Program-made: the position numbers and the translations under genes
The notes under the pieces: model-generated
The model's database searches: none
What the model was told of the DNA's origin: nothing
Seen by the model: the letters and a program-made list of their open reading frames with translations, nothing else
In this document: piece after piece, positions 20,165 to 26,869 of the stretch
Numbering within the stretch: the stretch's first letter is position 1
How the letters are laid out: each line of letters opens with the position of its first letter
IMG/VR virus record: IMGVR_UViG_3300036832_000354
Coordinates: 1-38,202 of that record
Direction: 5' to 3' (one strand)
DNA length: 38,202 nt
From: a virus

Positions 20165-20515
20165 ATGGACATCAGGGATCTAATCGAAACAATCCGTCTC
20201 ATCAATGAGGAACATGGCTGGCGCGATGACGTCGGACATGGCCCGCCGCCCCGTACTGGCCCGATGTTCCCGGCCCATCTCGCACTAGTCCATTCCGAGC
20301 TTTCCGAAGCCTTGGAAGCATACCGCGACCGCGAATGGTCGGGCATTCGTGCGGGCGACGGAAAGCCAATCGGAGTCGGCCCGGAGATGGCCGACACGAT
20401 CATCCGGAGTCTGGATGTCTGTGACATCTGGAATATCAGTATCGAATACGAACTCGATCGTGTCCTCGCATTTAACCACACACGTCCGTACCGACACGGA
20501 GGTAAGGTCATCTGA
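20165..20515 (+). CDS. mazG: MazG-like NTP pyrophosphohydrolase
   Basis: This 116-residue protein contains HSELSEALEAYRDREW (about 43-58) and EMADTIIRSLDVCDIW (about 76-91), the two ExxE/D helices that bind Mg in MazG-type enzymes. Phage MazG hydrolyses (d)NTPs and may lower host alarmone or sanitise dNTP pools. I started at ATG 20165; a GTG seven codons earlier is possible. Its stop overlaps the next ATG. Confidence 0.85.
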   Translation: MDIRDLIETIRLINEEHGWRDDVGHGPPPRTGPMFPAHLALVHSELSEALEAYRDREWSGIRAGDGKPIGVGPEMADTIIRSLDVCDIWNISIEYELDRVLAFNHTRPYRHGGKVI

Positions 20516-21285
20516 TGAACGTAGCCGTTCTGGGCTGCGGACCGTCCGGATTGGCGGTGGCTCTGGCTGCCGTCAACTCCGGACATAAAGTCCTGATCGC
20601 AAGCAGCACTACCGCGCCGAGCCAGCAGTATGGCTGTCAGTATCTCCACGCGCCTATCCCCGGCTACGAACACGTCCAGCATGTTCGAGTCGAGTACCAC
20701 TTGAACGGGACGGCCGACGAGTACCGCAAGAAGGTGTACGGCAAGAAGTGGGAAGGCAAGGTCTCCCCGGAAGACTTTGTGGGCGAACATGACGCCTGGG
20801 ATATCCGCGCCAGCTATATGGGGATGTGGAGAGATCTCCATGCGAACGATAAGATCATGTTCAGGAAGATCGACAGGATCAAGTGGGGCGTCATAGCTGA
20901 TGATGTGTACGCCTTCGGGCCGGACAAGATCTTCTCGACAGTGCCCGCGCGGGACTTGTGCTACGGCGGTGATGCGCATCGCTTTACCTCGCACCGGATC
21001 TATGCGAGCGGCAGTAACAAGCAGGGTACTGATGTTGTCAACACTGTCGTGTGCGACGGGACGCGACGCACCGACTGGTACCGGAACGCCTGCGTGTTCG
21101 GCTACCGGACAATCGAATGGTCCAAACGCCCCATCAACGGCGACCTCGTTGTTCCTGTGACTAAGCCGCTCGCGACCGACTGTACCTGTTATCCTGAGAT
21201 CCATAGGATCGGCCGGTACGGTAAATGGCAGAAGTCATACCTTGTCCATCAGGCGTATCCCGAGGTAATGGAGATCCTTGCATGA
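20515..21285 (+). CDS. FAD/NAD-binding Rossmann-fold oxidoreductase
   Basis: This 256-residue protein begins MNVAVLGCGPSGLAVALAAVNSGHKVLIA, with the GxGxxG dinucleotide motif at about 7-13 and an acidic or Ser position where the ribose binds. Near the end of the Rossmann domain the sequence diverges. Phage flavoenzymes of this kind occur with nucleotide-modification genes, and here the neighbours are MazG and a HAD phosphatase; the reaction is unknown. ATG overlaps the previous TGA, and the gene overlaps the next by 4 nt. Confidence 0.75.
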   Translation: MNVAVLGCGPSGLAVALAAVNSGHKVLIASSTTAPSQQYGCQYLHAPIPGYEHVQHVRVEYHLNGTADEYRKKVYGKKWEGKVSPEDFVGEHDAWDIRASYMGMWRDLHANDKIMFRKIDRIKWGVIADDVYAFGPDKIFSTVPARDLCYGGDAHRFTSHRIYASGSNKQGTDVVNTVVCDGTRRTDWYRNACVFGYRTIEWSKRPINGDLVVPVTKPLATDCTCYPEIHRIGRYGKWQKSYLVHQAYPEVMEILA

Positions 21286-21980
21286 TCCCATGGACGGAAC
21301 CAGGAGTCGCAACTCAGCCGATGGAAATCTTCCGTAGCGGCGATGGCATTCCAGTCGTCGCGCTCGACATCGACGGCACCCTAGGCAACTACCACGCTCA
21401 CTTCCTCTGGTTCGCCGAGAGATGGCTAGGTGCTCCTATGCCGTCCGAGTATGACATCAACCCTGGTCTGCGTCTCAGCGACTTCATGAACGTTCCGCAC
21501 CACATCTACCGGGAGTGTAAGCTCGCCTACCGGCAAGGCGGGCTGAAGCGCTTCATGCCGGTGTACCCGTTCGCACGGGAACTTACCATGCATATCCGCG
21601 AGGCAGGTGCGCAGGTCTGGATCTGTACTACCCGGCCGTACCTCCGTCTCGACAACATCGACCCTGACACAAGAGAATGGCTCGGACGGAACAACATCGA
21701 GTACGATGCTGTCATATTCGAGGGAGTCCCATTCGGCGAAGCAGTCATGTCGAAGTACCGCGATCTAGTTCGGCAGGTCGGTACTAATCGCATAGTGGCT
21801 GCCGTCGACGACCTTCCCGAACAGACGGCAGACGCAGTTAACCAAGGCATTCAGAAGGTATATCTCCGCGACCAGCCATACAACAAGATCGAAGGTGTCA
21901 TGGGGGAGCGGATAGAGAGCCTAGCCGTTCTATGGCTGCGTCTCCGCAAAGACATAGCTGAGTGGTACGCGATCCACTAG
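21282..21980 (+). CDS. HAD-superfamily phosphatase (5'-nucleotidase-like)
   Basis: This 232-residue protein has VVALDIDGTLGNY (about 25-37), where D29 and D31 are the nucleophile and acid of HAD phosphatases. A later WICTTRPYLR (about 109-118) and AVDDLPEQ (about 170-177) are motifs II and IV. The cap region contains FAERWLGAPM. Phage 5'(3')-nucleotidases of this form recycle host nucleotides; its position between nucleotide genes agrees. I started at ATG 21282, coupled to the previous stop. Confidence 0.8.
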   Translation: MIPWTEPGVATQPMEIFRSGDGIPVVALDIDGTLGNYHAHFLWFAERWLGAPMPSEYDINPGLRLSDFMNVPHHIYRECKLAYRQGGLKRFMPVYPFARELTMHIREAGAQVWICTTRPYLRLDNIDPDTREWLGRNNIEYDAVIFEGVPFGEAVMSKYRDLVRQVGTNRIVAAVDDLPEQTADAVNQGIQKVYLRDQPYNKIEGVMGERIESLAVLWLRLRKDIAEWYAIH

Positions 21981-21989
21981 GAGCATAAG

Positions 21990-22271
21990 ATGAAGAAGAC
22001 AATCTGCGATGGCTGCGGAAAAGAATGCGTCAACGTCACATACGGGATGGGACTAGGCGCTAGGCATCACACCAAGGACGGCAGGACGGTCGGCAATGAC
22101 GAGTTCGCAGAAGCCGATCTCTGTAAGGACTGCGTCGAGCTCATCAAGCGCCTCTTCCCGAACGCATTCCGCATCGTCCGCTACGAGAGCGACAGCGACT
22201 CGATGAGACCGATGTCGGTAGCGGTCCCGGCAGATCAGATAGCGATGGCAGAAGAAAGGCGACACCCATGA
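21990..22271 (+). CDS. Zinc-ribbon protein (93 aa)
   Basis: CDGCGKEC at the start and LCKDCVELI near residues 44-52 make a four-Cys zinc site, as in HU-type or small ribbon domains. H27/H28 also occur in the loop. The C-terminus is polar. The function is unknown. Its end overlaps the next gene by 4 nt. Confidence 0.75.
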   Translation: MKKTICDGCGKECVNVTYGMGLGARHHTKDGRTVGNDEFAEADLCKDCVELIKRLFPNAFRIVRYESDSDSMRPMSVAVPADQIAMAEERRHP

Positions 22272-22957
22272 CAGAAGGCAAGCTCCTGATCATAGGCGGG
22301 CAAACCGGCATCGGCGAGGCGGCGGCCAAGCACATCAACAACATCTACCCCGAAGTCGAACAGTACGTGCCGCTGCGAGGTGAGCTTGACGTCACTGAAC
22401 GCGAGGACATCATCTTCGCAATAGGTAACAGGGGACCATTCACGCATATCCTCTACTCGGCTGGGGTGAACCGGCTCAAGTGGATGGACGGCCAGGCTCT
22501 TGACGTAACACTCGAAAGCGCATTCGCCGTCAACTGCTCCGGGTTCATCATGACCCTAGGCGAACACCGGCGCAAGTGGCCTAATGCTGGCTTCTCGGCC
22601 GTAGCCATCAGTTCGGATGCAGCCCACATCCCAATGCGCGGTTCGATCGCCTACTGCGCATCTAAGGCCGCGCTCGACATGGCCGTCAAGGTGGCCGCGC
22701 GGGAGCTAGCGCCGTTCTGTCGCGTGAACGCTATAGCGCCGGGCATGGTCGAGGGCACGCCCATGACGCGGTACATCGACAGGACCATTCCCGAGTTCCG
22801 GGGCTGGACTGAAGAGCAGACCAGAGCATACGAGAAGCTCAATACGCCTACGCAACGCCGGGCGACCCTGGATGAAGTCTCCCGCACGATCATGTGGGTC
22901 CTATTCGGGCCGGAGCAGATGACCGGCGCAATCATCCCGATTAATGGAGGAAGGTAA
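22268..22957 (+). CDS. Short-chain dehydrogenase (SDR)
   Basis: This 229-residue protein has GGQTGIGEA (about 10-18), the TGxxxGIG-type cofactor loop, ILYSAGVNRL (about 62-71, the NAG-like motif), the catalytic SSDAAHIPMRGSIAYCASKAALDMA (Ser about 117, YCASK about 129-133), and IAPGMVEGTP. All catalytic residues are present, so it should be an active NAD(P)-dependent oxidoreductase. SDRs are rare in phages of this size. It lies just upstream of thyX, and the stop overlaps the thyX ATG (TAATG), suggesting translational coupling and a role in nucleotide or sugar-nucleotide metabolism. Confidence 0.85.
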   Translation: MTEGKLLIIGGQTGIGEAAAKHINNIYPEVEQYVPLRGELDVTEREDIIFAIGNRGPFTHILYSAGVNRLKWMDGQALDVTLESAFAVNCSGFIMTLGEHRRKWPNAGFSAVAISSDAAHIPMRGSIAYCASKAALDMAVKVAARELAPFCRVNAIAPGMVEGTPMTRYIDRTIPEFRGWTEEQTRAYEKLNTPTQRRATLDEVSRTIMWVLFGPEQMTGAIIPINGGR

Positions 22958-23883
22958 TGACCGAGCACGACAAGCAGATTCAGCGATGGGCCGACCCCGC
23001 GATGTATGCGGCCAAGCCGCTCCAGACGCATGGCGAGTCCGTCACACCGAAGGTGTACCTCATCTCGATGACGCACGATCCGCTCCGTGTGATGGCGGCC
23101 GCAGCCGAGCTATACCGAGGCGGCGTCTATCACCACTCATCCAGTCTCTTGAATGAACAGTGTCTTGAGTGGCTCGACGGCTTCAAGAAAAGCAAGATAT
23201 CCGCGCCCATGGAGTTCATTCAGTTCCACTTCCTCATCGAAGGCGTGACGCGGGCATTCACACACCAGCTTGTCCGGCAGCGGACGGCCGTGTTCGTCCA
23301 GGAGTCCATGCGGTTCGCCGTCAAGGAGGATGCGGCGTTCGAGGTCGCGCTACCGCCAAGCATCGCCAACACCGAGGGCCGGCAGCCCTTGGGAGCGGAA
23401 GACTCCGCAGAAGAGTGGCAGCGAAACGTCTGGGACGCGGCCGTCGAGCACATCGCAGAAGCGTACCTCCATCTAGTAAACTCCGGCATGCCGGCCGAGG
23501 ATGCGCGTGGAATCCTCCCGACGAACATCACGACGCGCATCCACTACCACACCGACCTCCGGAACCTCGTGGCACAGGCGGGTAACCGGCTCTGCTCCCA
23601 GGCACAGCATGAATGGAAGATTGTCTGGGCGCGGATGATCGAGGCGATCATCAACTACGACGGCAGTGATGAGCGCTGGCAACAGCGCGAAATCGTCAAG
23701 CTATTCAAGCCGGTCTGTTTCCAGACGGGCAAGTGCGAATTCATGAGCCCGGCCGACCGCTGGTGCGTCATTCGTGATCGGGTAGAGCGACACCATGAAG
23801 CCGGAGATCCCCCGGACACATGGGTCGACATCGACCCGCGCGAGCCCCTCCACCACATGGCCGCTAGGAGGCCGCAACTATGA
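22957..23883 (+). CDS. thyX: Flavin-dependent thymidylate synthase
   Basis: This 308-residue protein has RQRTAVFVQESMRF (about 107-120), the RHRx7S-type ThyX signature in its RQR variant. The upstream FHFLIEGVTRAFTHQLV (about 90-106) and downstream NITTRIHYHTDLRNLVAQAGNRLCSQAQHEW fit the family. ThyX makes dTMP from dUMP with FAD, methylene-tetrahydrofolate and NADPH. The dCMP deaminase of this phage could supply dUMP. It is longer than common bacterial ThyX (about 220-250), partly because of a C-terminal extension. It overlaps the next gene by 4 nt. Confidence 0.93.
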   Translation: MTEHDKQIQRWADPAMYAAKPLQTHGESVTPKVYLISMTHDPLRVMAAAAELYRGGVYHHSSSLLNEQCLEWLDGFKKSKISAPMEFIQFHFLIEGVTRAFTHQLVRQRTAVFVQESMRFAVKEDAAFEVALPPSIANTEGRQPLGAEDSAEEWQRNVWDAAVEHIAEAYLHLVNSGMPAEDARGILPTNITTRIHYHTDLRNLVAQAGNRLCSQAQHEWKIVWARMIEAIINYDGSDERWQQREIVKLFKPVCFQTGKCEFMSPADRWCVIRDRVERHHEAGDPPDTWVDIDPREPLHHMAARRPQL

Positions 23884-24125
23884 CTGAACAGCAGTCAGAG
23901 CCACAGCCGCCCGCCGAGCCCGCCCACGTACATCGATGGGGCATACTCGATGTATGGCACCCAGAAGCACCAGCTCACCCACGACTCCGGTCAGACCCTA
24001 TCACGATCACGCTCGTTCGCTGCACGACGTGCGACATGCCGATGACTATCGAGCTAGAGGGACACTGGAATCTACAGCAGCTTATCAAGAACTACGCAAA
24101 AATCGAGCACCGTGATGGCGGGTGA
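23880..24125 (+). CDS. Zinc-binding small protein (81 aa)
   Basis: ATG overlaps the thyX stop. A Pro/Glu-rich start leads to HVHRWGILDVWHPEA and then RCTTCDMPMTIEL, a His/Cys set likely to bind zinc. No family is recognised. It overlaps the next gene by several bases. Confidence 0.7.
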   Translation: MTEQQSEPQPPAEPAHVHRWGILDVWHPEAPAHPRLRSDPITITLVRCTTCDMPMTIELEGHWNLQQLIKNYAKIEHRDGG

Positions 24126-24456
24126 CCCAATCCGCGTCGCGGCGCACCAGTTCATGGAAGTCCTGGGCATGGAGCCGACCCCGGACGCGGTAGACCAGCT
24201 AGCAGGACCATTCGCCGAAGCGCTCCGTGTCATGTGCGAACGCGGCTACGATCCCGAGGGAATTACTTGGGCATCAAAAGGATGGAAGGGACTCGTCCAC
24301 GATATCCTCAACAAGGCCGGGCGCATCAAGTACCGCTCCTGGAAGCACGATCGATTCGATCCCGACTCCGCGATAGACATCATCAACTTCGCAGGCTTCT
24401 ACTGGCGCCTCAAGAATAAAGGCTCCAAGTGGGGCGAGCTAGGAGAGCCGGGGTGA
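24115..24456 (+). CDS. Hypothetical protein, possibly nucleotide-modification-associated
   Basis: ATG 24115 lies in the end of the previous gene (a GTG three bases earlier is possible). The C-terminal half has WKGLVHDILNKAGRIKYRSW and DPDSAIDIINFAGFYWRLK. A K...R plus D..D...FA pattern occurs in DUF1599-type phage proteins associated with base modification, but I see only the pattern, not the full domain. The stop overlaps the next GTG. Confidence 0.6.
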   Translation: MAGDPIRVAAHQFMEVLGMEPTPDAVDQLAGPFAEALRVMCERGYDPEGITWASKGWKGLVHDILNKAGRIKYRSWKHDRFDPDSAIDIINFAGFYWRLKNKGSKWGELGEPG

Positions 24457-24659
24457 GCAGCTGGGCGCATGCGATATGTGATGAGGACTGGGTTAAACAG
24501 CGCCCGGACATTCCAATCCCACATCGCATCGCCGAAAATTACAGGGACACGGAAACTTGCTGTTTCTGCGGAGAGCCGACGCGAAGCGGCATCTACATTC
24601 GCAAAGATCCGGCTGAAACACCATGCGGAGGGAATCATGCCGAAGAAACCAAAGAATAA
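24453..24659 (+). CDS. Small Cys-rich protein (68 aa)
   Basis: GTG overlaps the previous TGA. CDEDW, then TCCFCGEPTRSGIYIRKDPAETPCGG gives at least five Cys in a short span, a likely zinc site. Its end overlaps the next start by 23 nt. Confidence 0.65.
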   Translation: MSSWAHAICDEDWVKQRPDIPIPHRIAENYRDTETCCFCGEPTRSGIYIRKDPAETPCGGNHAEETKE

Positions 24660-24993
24660 CATGGAGAACGACGCACGCTTCATAGCAGGCGTCGACCTGA
24701 TAGGCCGTACTGGCGCGGAAGAGTTCCGGATCCAATACTGTGAGGAAGAGGCTCCACCAGTCATCTGGATGGCCTCCGCAAGCTGGAACGGAATCTGGGA
24801 AGTCGGCGCGTCAACAAACCCTCTCACAGCAGTCTTCCGGCTTCTTGATGAAGTCATTGACGGCGCGATATGTACGCACTGTGAACGCCCGTCCGGATTC
24901 GAACCGAGCACAGATCCCATGCCTCTAAGCACTCACGTATGTTGGTATCAGTACGATCCCAGTACGAAAAAGTTCGCACGCGGCTGTGCCTAG
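24637..24993 (+). CDS. Hypothetical protein (118 aa)
   Basis: ATG 24637 follows GCGGAGGG. The sequence has MENDARFIAGVDLIGRTGAEEFRIQY, a Trp-rich stretch (WMASASWNGIWEVGAS), LLDEVIDGAICTHCERPSGFEP (CTHC zinc pair), then HVCWYQYDPSTKKFARGC. The CxxC and the later H..C suggest a zinc ribbon near the C-terminus, with a form seen in several actinophage proteins. Function unknown. The next promoter overlaps its stop codon. Confidence 0.75.
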   Translation: MPKKPKNNMENDARFIAGVDLIGRTGAEEFRIQYCEEEAPPVIWMASASWNGIWEVGASTNPLTAVFRLLDEVIDGAICTHCERPSGFEPSTDPMPLSTHVCWYQYDPSTKKFARGCA

Positions 24994-25019
24994 CGTGTCG
25001 CGCCCGGATAGGATATAAT
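24991..25019 (+). promoter_or_regulatory. Promoter for the second HNH gene
   Basis: TAGCGT (24991-24996), 17-bp spacer and TATAAT (25014-25019), then GAAGGAGGGAGG before the ATG. The -35 includes the stop codon of the gene upstream. Confidence 0.78.
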
Positions 25020-25036
25020 CGAAGGAGGGAGGCGAC

Positions 25037-25393
25037 ATGGGCCGATACAAAAGATACGGAGTCCAATCGTGCCCTCCTGATTGTCGATGCGGCAAGCACA
25101 ACGGAAATCAAAAATGTAAGCCAGGATGTAAATGCGGAAGACATGCTTTCACCGTAGCCTATCCGCAAAGACCACAAAGACACGGAAGAGTCGCAAAGAC
25201 AAGAGGGAGGGTGACCGACTATGAGTGTGTAGCATGCCAGGAAATAAATGCCGAGAACTGGGCGCAAGTTCATGGAGCTGATCCTATGGATATATACGGA
25301 TATCAGCCTATGTGTCGCAGATGTCATTTCAGGTACGACAACGAGCAACATCCAAAGGTGAATGGACGATGGGTGGCAAAATCAGATATGTGA
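25037..25393 (+). CDS. HNH homing-type endonuclease
   Basis: This 118-residue protein begins with a Cys-rich segment (CPPDCRCGKHNGNQKCKPGCKCGRH) and then an HNH module YECVACQEINAENWAQVHGADPMDIYGYQPMCRRCHFRYD (about 70-109), similar in its HNH core to the protein at 5998-6414 (YDCVSC..., H..DP.D...Y.P.C..CH..YD). Its position directly upstream of the split polymerase gene fits a mobile endonuclease that targets or invades that region. Its 3' end overlaps the polymerase start by 25 nt. The stretch 25037-26335 is visibly AT-richer than its surroundings, perhaps from transfer. Confidence 0.85.
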   Translation: MGRYKRYGVQSCPPDCRCGKHNGNQKCKPGCKCGRHAFTVAYPQRPQRHGRVAKTRGRVTDYECVACQEINAENWAQVHGADPMDIYGYQPMCRRCHFRYDNEQHPKVNGRWVAKSDM

Positions 25394-26337
25394 GTCTCCA
25401 TCACCACAGCACATTTAGTCACGGAGATGGGCATAAACTTCCTGCGGTACATGTTCAACGTGCCGCCGAGCTAGGTTACTCGGCGATGGCTCTAACAGAA
25501 CATGGGGGCACATCTAGTCACTTCCAGTTTGAAAAGGCTGCAATAGCTGCCGGAGTAAAGCCAATCTTTGGATTGGAAGGATATACAGGGCCTACTGACG
25601 AGCGACGTAGTCAATGGAAATATCACCTTACGATTCTAGCGAGGAACGCAGATGGATATCGAAACCTCAACCAACTGGTCACGCAGTCTTGGAGAGAGCA
25701 TCACTATCACCCTACAATTTCTGGAGAGAATCTACAACGCAATTCAGGAGATCTTTACGCGCTGTCTGGATGCACTGGCTCAATGCTTGCCTGCGCTCTT
25801 GTTGGAGGAAAGGGCATACCAGCTCCCACGTCTCGCGACGGCTATGGATGGGATGACGCCCGACGCGTCATCAGCCGTTTTCACCGGATATTTGGGTCCC
25901 GTTACTTTCTTGAAGTCCAGCCCTTCTGGGAACTTGAGAAAACCTGCCGGATCAATCCAGCCTATGAACGCCTCTCTAGGGAGACTGGCATTCCACTTGT
26001 CGCAACCTGCGACATCCATTACCCTCGACCCGAGGATTCTGAGATGCAGGCTGTCCTCCACGCAGTACACCGAAAGAACCAATCCATAGATGACACGATG
26101 CGATCCTGGAATTATGACGTCAAGATGACACTTCCAGAGTCGGACAAGGAACTAGGCGAACGCCTGATGAAGACAGGCCTAAGCCGCAATGCTGCTTGGG
26201 AGGCCATCCTTAACGCGGCCTGGATAGCTGAGCAGTGTACCGTAACTCTTCCAAAAGCCAGCAGACTTGTATATCCAATCAAAGAGGATGACTGGACGCC
26301 GTGGACATCCTCGAACAACAAGGGAAAGGGACAGTAA
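25369..26337 (+). CDS. dnaE: DNA polymerase III alpha, N-terminal (PHP) part
   Basis: I chose ATG 25369 because AAAGGTG lies 9 nt upstream; an in-frame ATG at 25312 has no ribosome site. The 322-residue product carries YVSLHHHSTFSHGDG (about 7-21), ALTEHGGTSSH, PIFGLEGY and WKYHLTILARNADGYRNLNQLV, the PHP phosphoesterase domain order of DnaE. It ends soon after AEQCTVTLPK, where the palm domain would normally begin. The palm is in the separate gene at 26870. The two halves probably assemble as one replicative polymerase. The stop overlaps the methyltransferase ATG (TAATG). Confidence 0.88.
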   Translation: MGGKIRYVSLHHHSTFSHGDGHKLPAVHVQRAAELGYSAMALTEHGGTSSHFQFEKAAIAAGVKPIFGLEGYTGPTDERRSQWKYHLTILARNADGYRNLNQLVTQSWREHHYHPTISGENLQRNSGDLYALSGCTGSMLACALVGGKGIPAPTSRDGYGWDDARRVISRFHRIFGSRYFLEVQPFWELEKTCRINPAYERLSRETGIPLVATCDIHYPRPEDSEMQAVLHAVHRKNQSIDDTMRSWNYDVKMTLPESDKELGERLMKTGLSRNAAWEAILNAAWIAEQCTVTLPKASRLVYPIKEDDWTPWTSSNNKGKGQ

Positions 26338-26867
26338 TGCAGACCCCAATCGACATGGTATGGCCGGCTCCGGAGAGTGCTCTTGAACTCCTGCGTCTCG
26401 GAGCTTTCCGCCCTGAGATCCCGGACTGGCAGCCAGATGTTCCAGGACTCACCCTTAACATCGGCGCAGGCAAGAAGCACATCGAGAACACCACAGTCCT
26501 CGACCTGCCCGAGTGGAACGCGGACAAGGAGCCAATGCCGTACGACGACGAATCGGTATCGAACATCTACATGATCCACTTCCTCGAACACGTCAAGCAC
26601 CCCGTCGCCGTGCTCTACGAGTGCAACCGGGTGCTCCGTTCCGGCGGGCATCTCAACATCGTGGTGCCTTACTGGAGGACCGAGTCGGCCCACAGCGACC
26701 TCGACCACAAGACATTCTGGACCGAAGACTCCCTGGTCCGCGTACTCAACAACCCCTACTACGAGAAGAACAACCTCAAGGACTGGAAGCTGGAACTCGG
26801 CATGAACATCATCGCCGGCATCGCCGAGCGGAACCTCATGCTTCTGGCTCAGCTCATCAGGATGTAG
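26337..26867 (+). CDS. SAM-dependent methyltransferase inside the split dnaE
   Basis: This 176-residue protein has LTLNIGAGKKHIE (about 38-50, motif I), then D58, and MIHFLEHVKHPVAVLYECNRVLRSGGHLNIVVPYW (about 79-113), the HxxEH-like block of class I methyltransferases. The target (small molecule, protein or nucleic acid) cannot be told. Unlike its AT-rich dnaE-N neighbour, its codons are GC-rich. Start ATG overlaps the dnaE-N stop, and AGGGAAAGGG is the ribosome site. It separates the two halves of the polymerase. Confidence 0.85.
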   Translation: MQTPIDMVWPAPESALELLRLGAFRPEIPDWQPDVPGLTLNIGAGKKHIENTTVLDLPEWNADKEPMPYDDESVSNIYMIHFLEHVKHPVAVLYECNRVLRSGGHLNIVVPYWRTESAHSDLDHKTFWTEDSLVRVLNNPYYEKNNLKDWKLELGMNIIAGIAERNLMLLAQLIRM

Positions 26868-26869
26868 AA

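Noticed and set aside
20098-21204. Leftward open frame of about 368 codons
   Set aside because: Opposite MazG and the flavoprotein, which have clear motifs; composition is that of an antisense shadow.
26513-26869. N-terminal extension of the palm-domain polymerase gene
   Set aside because: It overlaps the methyltransferase in another frame and is Arg-rich and low in complexity; ATG 26870 follows the methyltransferase stop closely.
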